Positions 45,509 through 54,535 of a stretch of DNA of 64,000 nucleotides are shown in pieces. The position numbers and the translations under genes were made by a program. The stretch is taken from assembly GCA_007753675.1 (NCBI GenBank), contig CP036432.1, positions 7,256,233-7,320,232 on the forward strand. The letters run 5' to 3'. The notes below the pieces were generated by a model. The model worked only from the letters and a program-made list of their open reading frames with translations. It was not told where the DNA came from and did not search any database. The stretch comes from Stieleria magnilauensis (GTDB lineage Bacteria; Planctomycetota; Planctomycetia; Pirellulales; Pirellulaceae). Every line of letters starts with the position of its first letter. The first letter of the stretch is position 1.

Positions 45509-46824
45509 ATGAGTACGCGTGTTGGAGAACAGGGGCGTGAACAACATGCCCTAACGGGAACGAGCCACATGAGATTTGAAACGCTTGAATCACGGCGACT
45601 GCTTGCCAGTTGGATGAGCGTGTTGCCCAGCGAGCTCCGCTTCGCATCGGTTGCGCAAGCGTCAAGCGGCGGCAACCTTTGCCTCGCGTACGTGAGCGCC
45701 GACGTTATCGGTACCGCAAAAATCACCCCATCATCGACTTCGGAAGTCGACCTGATTCCGATCGAGCCGCAACCCGAATTCCGCTCTCCCTTCGACGTGA
45801 CCGATGCCGTTTTCCGCGAAGACGGCCTATTCGAAATGGTCGGCTCTGCTGTCACTGATCGATCTCTTCGCGGCGGCAACGGAGAACCGACCTCGTGGAC
45901 CGAGGAAGTTCCCAACGCATTGGGGCTCGATTCGACCATTGCCGGGAATGCCGGTGCGTTCCACGCAGTCCATCGTGATGGTCGGTCGGTGAAGACGATC
46001 TGCAACCGATCATTCACGAGTCGGGGCAAACCTCGCCGCTACCGCTGGGTGAACACCACGCCATCGGCGCCGCGCTGGACCTGAATGATCACCGTGTCGT
46101 CGGATTTGCTGATGATGTAGCGGTCGTTTGGAATCGATCGGCCGAAGGTTGGACGCTGCATCTTTTGGATCAACCTGACGATTCGACATTCGGATCGGCC
46201 AATACAATCTCAGACTATGGAATCTCCGGAGGATCGTATCAGCGAAATGGGGACGGGCGAACGGTCGGCGTGTTGTGGAATCGCGATGGCAGCATCTTGC
46301 GAGAATTCCCCTCTGACGACGACACGGCGGTGACGCACGTGATCGATTCGCTCGCCGCGGTCCGAACCGAACACGGCAGCCAGATCTATCACCCGACAGA
46401 CGGATCGCTGACGGACGTCGATGACTTCCTGAGAGAACTTGGTCAACTGAATGTCCCTGACGGGCCGCTGATCTTGATCGACCTGGAACTCAGCGGTGAT
46501 CGGGAACAGATCTTGGTACTATTGGAATCAGCGTCAGAATCGAGCCGCCAGCAATACGTGGCGAGCCTCGATGTGAATCGACTCGCCGTCAGTTGGCAAC
46601 ACCCTTGGAACCGCTACGACGTCAACAGCGACGGCGTTGTGAGCCCAAGGGACGCACTGACGGTCATCAACCGTTTGGCTCGTGACCCATCCAGCGAATT
46701 ACCCAGCGGTGGGACTCGTGAAAGTCCCTACTACGACGTTACCGGCGATGCCATGGTCAGCCCACGCGACGCGCTCGTTGTCATTAACAATTTGGAGGCC
46801 ACGTCTTATCCAGTGACAAGTTGA
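45509..46824 (+). pseudogene. LESRRLLA/dockerin-like secreted protein gene with frameshift
   Basis: Two frames together make one gene. The first (45509-46084) begins before MRFETLESRRLLAS, the planctomycete LEPR-type N-terminal motif; an alternative start is the ATG at 45569. The second frame (to 46824) ends with two dockerin-like Ca-binding repeats, DVNSDGVVSPRDALTVINRL and DVTGDAMVSPRDALVVINNL. Good coding sense crosses from one frame to the other at about 45980-45990, in GGTCGGTCGGT. Adding one GGTC unit gives a clean reading, DGRSVGEDDLQP, so loss of one tetranucleotide explains the break. An ATG at 46165 could give a 219-residue C-terminal fragment without a signal. Probably inactive, or switched off by repeat slippage. 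Confidence 0.8.
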
Positions 46825-46987
46825 TCACATCGTGCTCGATCGTGATGTCGATGGACAAGACGACGGACGATTCGGCCTACGGTTCCTGAAGCAGATCTGA
46901 GACGGGAAATGAGAAACGAACGTGGATTCGCAGACCAAAATTCAACCCAAGGTCAACGCACCTTCAAAAACATAAAGAGGTTTCGTC

Positions 46988-47215
46988 ATGAATGAGATTC
47001 CCAGTCGGGGTTCGTATTGGATGTTTCAAAAAGTTGCATTGGCGATTGGAGTCGCAGTTGCATTACTCGGCTTCTTGATCCAGAACTCCATCGTTTTGGG
47101 GGCCGGCCTGTTGACGCTGGTTCATGCCTTGGTCGCGACTGCCATCATTGCCGTCGAAGATCGACGTTCGCTCGCGGCTGCGACGCGAAACCAGACGGAA
47201 TCTGAAACCATGTGA
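46988..47215 (+). CDS. Small two-helix membrane protein
   Basis: 75 aa. Start supported by AAGAGG (46975-46980) 7 nt upstream. Two hydrophobic helices (about residues 15-33 and 38-57) are joined by a short QNS turn, followed by a charged tail (EDRRSLAAATRNQTESE). No family recognised; the sequence suggests a small inner-membrane protein. Confidence 0.6.
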   Translation: MNEIPSRGSYWMFQKVALAIGVAVALLGFLIQNSIVLGAGLLTLVHALVATAIIAVEDRRSLAAATRNQTESETM

Positions 47216-47493
47216 GTTCGGACAGTGCGACTCACGCGGCGAGTCAGATCCACTGTGGCGGCAACGGAATTTGCCGGCAACCTGGATCTGTCCAGACGGA
47301 GTGAGCCGGGGCTTCACTCGCAAATTGGCGGGTTTCACGTCGTTTGGCTCGATCGGGCGACTCGATCGGTTCGTGCGATCCGTCGTAGATCTTGCCGAGA
47401 ATTCTCGAGAAGTGTGTCGGGTCGCGGCAGACGTGATGATGATCGAATATGATGATTCGGTTCGTTGTTTCAACATCTTTCGGTTGCCGCCCC

Positions 47494-48981
47494 ATGCTCC
47501 CACGTCATCTGCTTCACCGAATCGCTCGTCTCGCGTTGCCAGCCGCGGCATGTCTGTTGATGCAAAGTCTAGTTCCCACGATCCTGAAGGCCGAATCGGC
47601 GAATCGACCCAACATCGTCTACATCATGGCGGATGACCTGGGTTGGTCGGACGTCGGCTACAACGGCGCGGAGTTTTACGAAACGCCGAACATCGACGCG
47701 TTGTGTGCATCCGGCATGGAGTTCACGTCCGCTTATCCCGGGGCAGCCAATTGCATGCCATCACGCGCCTGCATCATGTCGGGCATGTACGTGTCCCGCA
47801 CCCAGATGTGGACACCCGGGATGAGGGCCAAGGGAGACTCTTCGAAGATGAAGTTTCTGGTCCCACGCAACAAGGACAAGAAGGGTGATGGCGTCTTCCC
47901 CTCCAAGGGCGCCCTCCCGCCGAGCGTGATTTCGATCGCAGAAGTACTCCATGACGCCGGCTACAAAACCGCCCATTTCGGCAAATGGCACCTGGGCCCC
48001 GATGGACAAGGGTTTGACGTCAACGACACCAATGGGTTGGGCGCCGGGCTTGGCCAAAAATTCTACGGCAACATCGACGTCGCCGAAAACCTGACCGATG
48101 CCGCCTGCGAGTTCATCGACCAGAATCGCTCGAATCCGTTCTTTATTTATCTATGCCATTGGGACGTGCATTCGCCGATCCGGGCACGCAAAGAGGTTGT
48201 CGCGAAGTACAAGAAAAAACTGGAAAGTCGCGATTGGGATCGCAAGTGGAACCCGACCTATGCGGCGATGATCGAAGCGGTCGACACCAGCGTCGGCCGT
48301 GTCCGCGAGAAGCTCCAACAACAGGGGCTGACAGAAAACACGGTGTTCATGTTCACGTCCGACAATGGCGGTGCTTCCGGGGTCACCTGGTGTGAACCGC
48401 TCAAGGGAGCCAAGGGTGCATTTTACGAAGGCGGGATACGCGTTCCGGCTTGCGTCAGTTGGCCCGGCGTGGTCAAACCGGGCAGCACGTGCGACACGCC
48501 GAACACGGGTGTCGATTTGATGCCGACGTTCGCGAAGTTGGCCGGTGCGATACTGCCCACCACCCAGAGCGTCGATGGCAGATCCTGGGTGCCACTCTTG
48601 TCGGGTCGATCCCTTCCCGAGCGCAACATTTTCTGGCACTATCCGCTGTACCTGTCCGGTGCCGGATACAACCAGGTCATCCCGGTCTTCGGAACGGAGC
48701 AGATGCATTGGCGGGCGACGCCTTGCAGCGTGATCCGTCGCGGCGACTGGAAATTGATCCAGTTCTTCGAGGACGATTCGGTCCAGCTTTACAATCTCCG
48801 TTCCGATCTCGGCGAGCAAAACGACCTTTCCAAGTCCGAGCCCGAAAAAGCGGCCCAGATGCTGGAAGAGCTTCGGCAATGGCAGAAAGACACCCAGGCG
48901 GTCATCCCGACCAAGCTGAATCCCGATTTCGGCAAGTCCAGCGGCGGTCAACGCTCAGCCCCAAACAAGAAGCGATCATGA
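47494..48981 (+). CDS. Secreted sulfatase (canonical C-M-P-S-R motif)
   Basis: 495 aa from the ATG at 47494, which places the signal peptide normally (hydrophobic about 12-32); an ATG at 47449 would add 15 residues. Sulfatase motifs: NIVYIMADD with D47-D48, formylglycine block C87-M-P-S-R91, HFGKWHLG, and FTSDNGG at the second metal site. The C-terminal part has VQLYNLRSDLGEQNDLS, the usual closing box. Length is normal for S1 sulfatases of the arylsulfatase A type. The ThuA-like gene follows after 91 bp. The role is desulfation of extracellular glycans; the substrate cannot be read from sequence. Confidence 0.93.
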   Translation: MLPRHLLHRIARLALPAAACLLMQSLVPTILKAESANRPNIVYIMADDLGWSDVGYNGAEFYETPNIDALCASGMEFTSAYPGAANCMPSRACIMSGMYVSRTQMWTPGMRAKGDSSKMKFLVPRNKDKKGDGVFPSKGALPPSVISIAEVLHDAGYKTAHFGKWHLGPDGQGFDVNDTNGLGAGLGQKFYGNIDVAENLTDAACEFIDQNRSNPFFIYLCHWDVHSPIRARKEVVAKYKKKLESRDWDRKWNPTYAAMIEAVDTSVGRVREKLQQQGLTENTVFMFTSDNGGASGVTWCEPLKGAKGAFYEGGIRVPACVSWPGVVKPGSTCDTPNTGVDLMPTFAKLAGAILPTTQSVDGRSWVPLLSGRSLPERNIFWHYPLYLSGAGYNQVIPVFGTEQMHWRATPCSVIRRGDWKLIQFFEDDSVQLYNLRSDLGEQNDLSKSEPEKAAQMLEELRQWQKDTQAVIPTKLNPDFGKSSGGQRSAPNKKRS

Positions 48982-49072
48982 TTGGTCAGCCTCACGATTT
49001 GAGTAGCGCAATCTGTCAACGTTCAATACAACATTCCCATTTTACAATCCACTCACTGGAGCGACATCACCG

Positions 49073-50257
49073 ATGAAAGCTTGGATCTTATCACTCGTCA
49101 CTTTGCTGGCCGTCTCCCCGACGATGGCCGAATCGCTCGTCTATGAAGGAACCGAGGGGATCGGCAAAGGCAAGCACCTTGTGTTTATCGCCAACGACCA
49201 CGAGTATCGTTCGGAGCAGACGTGCCCGGCGCTGGCAAAGACGTTGGCCAAACACCACGGATTCCGCTGCACGGTTCTGTTCGGCGTGGATGACCAGGGG
49301 GCGATCAAGCCGGGTGCCCGATCCGTGCCCGGCATGGAAGCACTCAAGGACGCCGACATGCTGTTCTTTTTCACGCGGTTCATGAACCTGCCCGACCAAC
49401 AAGCGGATCTGCTGGTCGATTACTTTGAACGTGGCGGACCGGTCGTCGGGGTGCGGACCTCGACGCATTGCTTCAACGGCCAGAAAGGGAAATGGGCGAA
49501 ACTGAACTTCAACTATTCCGGCGATGACTATCACGGCGGCCTGGGCGAACAGGTCTTTGGAAACACCTGGGAGAAGGAACGTGGGCAAAGCCATTATGGA
49601 ACCAACCATCAAATGGGCAGCCGCATCACACCGGCGGCTGGCGCGGCGGACCATCCCATCCTGAGGGGCGTCGAGCAGATCCACGCCTACTCCGGCGCCT
49701 ACAAGTCGCACCCGCCCGCCGATGCCGTCCCGCTGCTGGAGGTTCAGGTGCTCAATACGTTCGGCCCCAGCGATGACATCAACACCGAAAAGCCGTTGGT
49801 CAACGCGGGCTGGGCGCGCGATTGGTATACCGCTCCGTCGGGAACGAAGCAGGACGCCCGTGTCGTCTACGCCTCCTTCGGCGCCTCGGAAGATCTGCTC
49901 AGCGAAGACGGGCGTCGATTTTTCGTCAACGCATGCCTGTGGGCGTGCGGGATGGAAGACGCCATCAAACCGAACCTGGACGTCAGCATCGTCGGCCCCT
50001 ACGCACCGACCCCGTATTCCAACGGCGCCTTTTATTACGAAGGCGTCAAACCGGCGGACCTGGCCGGTTGGGACTCGCGCGTGATGCCCGCTTCGGCTCC
50101 GCTGGCGGGAGTGGATGACGCCAACAACGCTCGCCGACGCATGGGCGCGCTGGCCAATCGTCCCGAACTGAAAGCGCAACTTGCCGAGAAGTATCCCAAC
50201 CTTTACGGCCCCGACGCCAAATTGCCACAGGCACCACCGCGAAAGAAAAAGAAATAG
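49073..50257 (+). CDS. Secreted ThuA-like domain protein
   Basis: 394 aa with a signal peptide (residues 1-19, ending PTMA). The body is a ThuA-like, class I amidotransferase-type fold: HLVFIANDHEYRSEQTCPALAKTL, DADMLFFFTRFMNLP, DYFERGGPVVGVRTSTH, then HPILRGV and ARVVYASFGASEDL. ThuA relatives are linked to sugar metabolism and are numerous in planctomycetes, but the reaction is not settled. The C-terminus ends in a Lys-rich tail (PPRKKKK). GGAG at 49058-49061 supports the start. The next gene begins 4 bp after the stop, so the two are probably one transcript. Confidence 0.85.
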   Translation: MKAWILSLVTLLAVSPTMAESLVYEGTEGIGKGKHLVFIANDHEYRSEQTCPALAKTLAKHHGFRCTVLFGVDDQGAIKPGARSVPGMEALKDADMLFFFTRFMNLPDQQADLLVDYFERGGPVVGVRTSTHCFNGQKGKWAKLNFNYSGDDYHGGLGEQVFGNTWEKERGQSHYGTNHQMGSRITPAAGAADHPILRGVEQIHAYSGAYKSHPPADAVPLLEVQVLNTFGPSDDINTEKPLVNAGWARDWYTAPSGTKQDARVVYASFGASEDLLSEDGRRFFVNACLWACGMEDAIKPNLDVSIVGPYAPTPYSNGAFYYEGVKPADLAGWDSRVMPASAPLAGVDDANNARRRMGALANRPELKAQLAEKYPNLYGPDAKLPQAPPRKKKK

Positions 50258-50261
50258 CGAC

Positions 50262-50855
50262 ATGAAACGCTTCAAGACCGTCGATGACTTCATCGCCGGA
50301 TCTGAGAACTGGCAAGATGAATTGAAACGACTTCGCGAGATCTTGCTGTCGACCGAACTCGACGAGACGGTGAAGTGGGGCGCGCCCTGCTACACCTTCC
50401 AGGGAAAGAATGTGGTCGGGATCGGCGCGTTCAAATCCTATTTCGGGTTGTGGTTCTTTCAAGGCGGCTTGCTAACGGATCCGGCCGGCGTCTTGATGAA
50501 TGCTCAAGACGGCAAAACGAAAGCCATGCGTCAGTGGCGTTTCCAGACCAAGCAGCAGATCAAACCTCGCACCATCAAGGCCTACGTCAAGGAGGCGATC
50601 CAACTGCAGCTTGCCGGGCACGAGATCAAACCCGTCCGCGGGCGACCGCTGATGATTCCACCGGAGTTGCAGACCGCGTTCGCCGACGACCAAGCCGCGC
50701 GAGCCGCCTTCGACGCACTGACCCCAGGCAAGCAGCGTGAGTACGCCGACTACATCGCCGACGCCAAGCGCGACGCGACGAAAGCATCACGCATCGCGAA
50801 GATTTTGCCGATGATCACCCAAGGACAGGGGCTCAACGACAAGTACCGATCATGA
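50262..50855 (+). CDS. DUF1801 / YdeI-OmdA family protein
   Basis: 197 aa from the ATG at 50262; the open frame extends upstream inside the ThuA gene but is a shadow there. The N-terminal DUF1801-like fold (LREILLSTELDETVKWGAPCYTF, GLWFFQGGLL) is followed by a C-terminal OmdA-like helix region (LTPGKQREYADYIADAKRDATKASRIAKILPMI). It is cytoplasmic, with no signal. YdeI-family proteins are linked to stress or peptide resistance in enterobacteria; the biochemical role is unknown. Tight spacing behind the ThuA-like gene may reflect transcription rather than shared function. Confidence 0.85.
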   Translation: MKRFKTVDDFIAGSENWQDELKRLREILLSTELDETVKWGAPCYTFQGKNVVGIGAFKSYFGLWFFQGGLLTDPAGVLMNAQDGKTKAMRQWRFQTKQQIKPRTIKAYVKEAIQLQLAGHEIKPVRGRPLMIPPELQTAFADDQAARAAFDALTPGKQREYADYIADAKRDATKASRIAKILPMITQGQGLNDKYRS

Positions 50856-50975
50856 AACGTGGACGAGGGTGAATGGCACTGGGATGCGTGTTGGTGTCTA
50901 GGCGTTTGGGATGTCGATTCAATTATCGCGGATATGGCAGTAATAAAATCGACTTCCGTAATCCATGCTCCAATA

Positions 50976-52025
50976 TCAACGCGACTGCATCAGGGCTCCC
51001 ATCAAATCGCTTCGCCACTGTTTCTTGTCCGGATCGTAGAGTCCGAATCCGGCAGCGAATTCCCAGTACGCCCAACTCATCTGATGACGCTCGGCTTCTT
51101 CGACGACCGCCCGGGTCCAGCGCACACGGCTTTCTTGCGGTGCGGCACCGTAGGCTCCGAACTCGCCCAGGAAAATCGGCCGGGAGTGTGACTTGCCCCA
51201 CTCGGAGGCTTGTCGAATTTCTTTCGCCAGCGCCGCCCGCTCTTCTTCGCTGCCCCATGTTCGTCCGCGAATCGCCCGCACCCTCGGTCCGGCCCAGGAC
51301 GCTCCCTGATGGGTAAACTCGTGCGGGTTGTACATGTGAACGGTAACGATCAAGTTGGGATCGGCGGGAAGATCCAGCTGCGGTAAGGTGGCGATGTTAT
51401 TCCACCGAGTTGGGCCGACGATCACCGGTCGTGTCGGATTGCTCGCCCGCACGGCGGCCAAACCTTGACGCAAGATGTCGTTCCAATGGTCATTCAATTC
51501 GTCGTGCGGTTCGTTGTGCAATTCAAAGTACAGCCAATCGCCCCGCGACCGATATCGCTCGGCGATCTGCTTCCAAATCGCGCTGAACCGTTCCGCATGC
51601 GATTGAGGCTGACTGTCCAGTCCATCGTAGTGATGAATGTTGAGGACCACGTTCAGCGTTTCCTGTTCGGCCCGATCGAGCCAACGGTCGACGCGAGCGA
51701 AGAAAGCGGGTTCGATGGTGTAGGGTGCTTCGGTGGCGGCGTAGTCCGACCATTTGACCGGGATCCGAATGCTGTCGAATCCTGCCTGACGGATCAGCTT
51801 CAGATGCGATTCCACGATTTCGACGCCCCAGTTATCGTTGCGTGGCACTTCCAGAAAGTTGCCAAGATTGACCCCGCGACCCAACCGGCGGTTGGCCTCA
51901 AAAATGTCGTCCCGTTGAGTCTCCTCGTTGGGGCTCTCATTGGGCTCCACGGCGGCCAGCGTGGATCCCGCCAACGCAACGAGCAGGACCGTGAATCGGA
52001 TCCATCGACCAAGTGTGTTCATCAT
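50976..52025 (-). CDS. Secreted glycoside hydrolase family 5 (cellulase-like)
   Basis: 349 aa with a signal peptide (hydrophobic about 9-25). GH5 motifs: RGVNLGNFLE near the start, SIRIPVKWSDY, VVLNIHHYDG, acid/base E172 in ELHNEPHD, HMYNP, and nucleophile E288 in FLGEFGAYG. The family hydrolyses beta-1,4-glucans or mannans; the nearest textbook activity is endoglucanase, but the substrate is not certain. It is the only minus-strand gene in this stretch, convergent with the DUF1801 gene and divergent from the beta-roll sulfatase. The region 52026-52236 between the divergent starts must hold both promoters. Confidence 0.92.
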   Translation of the reverse strand: MMNTLGRWIRFTVLLVALAGSTLAAVEPNESPNEETQRDDIFEANRRLGRGVNLGNFLEVPRNDNWGVEIVESHLKLIRQAGFDSIRIPVKWSDYAATEAPYTIEPAFFARVDRWLDRAEQETLNVVLNIHHYDGLDSQPQSHAERFSAIWKQIAERYRSRGDWLYFELHNEPHDELNDHWNDILRQGLAAVRASNPTRPVIVGPTRWNNIATLPQLDLPADPNLIVTVHMYNPHEFTHQGASWAGPRVRAIRGRTWGSEEERAALAKEIRQASEWGKSHSRPIFLGEFGAYGAAPQESRVRWTRAVVEEAERHQMSWAYWEFAAGFGLYDPDKKQWRSDLMGALMQSR

Positions 52026-52236
52026 TTCGACCTCGAAACGGTCACGAAGGCGTCGTCTTGGCGGCCAGTGTGCTGGCCGACGTCACCGGAATCGGTTCAG
52101 TATAACCATCGTCCCCACCGTTTTTCTGGGGGAGTGGTTCATCAGGCAAAACGGCTGGGCAAATTGATTTACAATCGTGATCGGACTCCAATCGCGGATC
52201 GAACTCGTTACGAACGCCGACCACCAAGATGCACCG
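52026..52236. promoter_or_regulatory. Divergent promoter region between GH5 and sulfatase genes
   Basis: 211 bp between oppositely oriented starts. The only clear structure is a perfect 7-bp stem with a 4-nt loop, CGGCCAG-TGTG-CTGGCCG (52063-52080), close to the GH5 start. I saw no convincing -35/-10 pair. Confidence 0.35.
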
Positions 52237-54504
52237 ATGAAACTCTTTCCCTTGTTCCTTGCGTTGACCGCGATTTCCAGCCTGTGGTGTGGTCCTGGCG
52301 TTTCGAGCTTGATCGCCGATGCCCCGCGGCCCAACATTCTTTACTTCTATGTCGATGACATGGGTTGGGGGTCGATCGGACCGAACGGCCAAGCCGATCG
52401 CCGCGCAAAGGATCTGCCTTCGGTGCGAACACCCAACCTGGATCAACTCGCCGCGCAAGGATTGAACTTCACACGCGGCTATGGATGCCACGTGTGTTCG
52501 CCTGCCCGATCGTCACAGCAATCGGGTTTCCACCAAGGGCACACGTTCGCCGATCGCAATGACCCCGATAACGCCAAGAAGGCGATGCGGGCGGATGACA
52601 TTTTGATGGGCGATGCGTTGTCGGCGGCCGGTTACGTGACGGGATACTGGGGAAAATGGGGATACGGAGGCTCGAAGGATCAGGCCAACCCCGTCATCGA
52701 CAATGTGCAAACGCTGCCGACCTCGCATGGATACCGACACGTCTTGGCCGAACTGCATCACGTTCGGGCGCACACGTTCTTTCAGCCCACGTTGTGGAGC
52801 GCGCCTGCGTCAGCCGGTGCCGTCGGCGGCATCGAACTGGTCCCCAACTCGATGGCTCGCTACCAAGGTCGCCCGGACTATCCGGCCGTCCCGGCGTTGC
52901 AGGATCACGCCGGCTATCCCAAAACGGCATACTGCGATGACTGCTACGCCTTCGCCGCATTAGACTTCGTTCGCGACCAGGGACAAAACTACAACCGATC
53001 CGGTCAACCGTTCTTCGGCCTGCTTGCCGTGCAAATCCCCCACGCCCCGTTCGGTGAAATCGAGCGTCTGCCTGAGTGGGACAAAGCCTACGCCGACGAC
53101 CCGCACTATGCGAATCTTGCCGACCAGACACGTCAATGGGCCGCGATGGTCACGCGCATCGACGCCCACTTCGGCAATATTTTGGCGGCGTTGGAAGACC
53201 CGAACAACGACGGCGACAAATCCGACTCCCTTGCCGACAACACGCTGGTGATCTTTCAAAGCGACAACGGCGGTCCGGGCGGCAAAAACCTCATCGAGCT
53301 GGACGCCAACGGCGGACTCCGCGGGACCAAGGGCAGTATTCAGGAAGGCGGCATCCGCGTGCCGCTGCTGATGCGTTGGCCCGCCATGATCCATGACCAA
53401 TCGCCTTTGAAAGCCGGCACCGATGTTGATCGCGTCGTCGACGTGACCGACTTGCTGCCGACGTTCTGTGAACTCGCCGGCGTCGAGGCGCCGCTGAGCA
53501 TCGATGGCGTGTCCCTGGCACCGACGCTGACCGGCAGCGGCCGACAACGCACACGCGACTTCATCATCCACGAAGCCGGCAACGGTCAATCGATCATCCG
53601 TGGCACTCAGAAACTAGTGCGGACCAAGAAAGGTCTGGAACTCTATGACCTCCAATCCGACCACGCCGAAGCCAATGACATTGCCGCCGCGCATCCCGAA
53701 CTGGTCAAAGAACTTGAAACGCTGCTGTTGGGCGAGCGGGTCGATGAGCCACGTGGATTCGCCAACACCTATCATCATTGGACGGGGAAAGACGGTGCGT
53801 CGACCTCTGACCCGGCCAACTGGTCGGACTACCGTTATGCCAACGCGGGCATCACGTACATGACCGACGACGGTGCCCCGCAATTGTCCTGGACCGCTCG
53901 CATCGACAACAAGGGCGATCATCCCAACACCGCCCACGCCGACCGCGACGTGGAATTCCTGGGTCTGGCAATCCGCGGTGGGGCTTCAAAAAACGCTGCC
54001 CAGTCGTTGGCGCTCGGACCAAACGTGAACCTGACCGGACGCAACGAAATTCGAATCGGGCCGAATGGGGCGGTGAAGTTGAACGGGGGAACGATCTCGA
54101 CGCTGCGCTGGATCGAAGTTCAAGCGGAAGGCGCGGTCGAGGGCACCGGCACGATCGAGGGCACGGTGTACAACGAGGGAACGGTCAGCGTGGCCGGAAC
54201 CGACCGGCCGCGATTGAACATCCAAGGCGACTATCACCAACCCGATCAAGGCACACTAAGCCTCGCCGGTGTCGGCCAAACGCAACCGGCAGTTCAAATC
54301 GCCGGCACTGCGTCACTGGCGGGCGAGCTGGTCGTGGCGACCGGCGACAGGTTCAAGCCGATCCCCGGTCGTTCCTATGTGGTCATCACGGCCGACCGAA
54401 TCAAGGGATCGTTCAGCAATCCTGAAAACGAAGTCGTTTGCGCCGACGGAACACGATTCACGATCGAATACTCTGACGATCACGTCTCGCTACGGTCTCG
54501 ATGA
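52237..54504 (+). CDS. Secreted sulfatase with C-terminal beta-roll domain
   Basis: 755 aa from the ATG at 52237 (signal peptide MKLFPLFLALTAISS); the frame opens at 52177 but the extra 20 residues are uninformative. The sulfatase domain (about 30-530) has NILYFYVDD, C87-S-P-A-R91, GYWGKWGYGG and IFQSDNGGPGG. Residues about 540-755 are an added beta-rich region with repeats of the form LTGRNEIRIGPNGAVKL, GTGTIEGTVYNEGTVS and LNIQGDYHQPDQGTLSLAG, like those of autotransporter passengers and PEP-CTERM-associated repeats. This tail probably anchors the enzyme to the cell surface or a glycan matrix. The fusion is unusual in length compared with the ~500-residue sulfatases nearby. Confidence 0.9.
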   Translation: MKLFPLFLALTAISSLWCGPGVSSLIADAPRPNILYFYVDDMGWGSIGPNGQADRRAKDLPSVRTPNLDQLAAQGLNFTRGYGCHVCSPARSSQQSGFHQGHTFADRNDPDNAKKAMRADDILMGDALSAAGYVTGYWGKWGYGGSKDQANPVIDNVQTLPTSHGYRHVLAELHHVRAHTFFQPTLWSAPASAGAVGGIELVPNSMARYQGRPDYPAVPALQDHAGYPKTAYCDDCYAFAALDFVRDQGQNYNRSGQPFFGLLAVQIPHAPFGEIERLPEWDKAYADDPHYANLADQTRQWAAMVTRIDAHFGNILAALEDPNNDGDKSDSLADNTLVIFQSDNGGPGGKNLIELDANGGLRGTKGSIQEGGIRVPLLMRWPAMIHDQSPLKAGTDVDRVVDVTDLLPTFCELAGVEAPLSIDGVSLAPTLTGSGRQRTRDFIIHEAGNGQSIIRGTQKLVRTKKGLELYDLQSDHAEANDIAAAHPELVKELETLLLGERVDEPRGFANTYHHWTGKDGASTSDPANWSDYRYANAGITYMTDDGAPQLSWTARIDNKGDHPNTAHADRDVEFLGLAIRGGASKNAAQSLALGPNVNLTGRNEIRIGPNGAVKLNGGTISTLRWIEVQAEGAVEGTGTIEGTVYNEGTVSVAGTDRPRLNIQGDYHQPDQGTLSLAGVGQTQPAVQIAGTASLAGELVVATGDRFKPIPGRSYVVITADRIKGSFSNPENEVVCADGTRFTIEYSDDHVSLRSR

Positions 54505-54519
54505 ACGCCTGAGCACAAC

Positions 54520-54525
54520 GGGAGG
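54520..54525 (+). promoter_or_regulatory. Ribosome-binding site fixing the PLD start
   Basis: GGGAGG lies 10 nt before the ATG at 54536. It selects this codon over the long upstream extension, which overlaps the sulfatase gene out of frame. Confidence 0.7.
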
Positions 54526-54535
54526 ACTCTGTTTC

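Noticed and set aside
54269-54535. N-terminal extension of the PLD protein
   Set aside because: This stretch overlaps the sulfatase beta-roll in another frame; GGGAGG before 54536 marks the real start.
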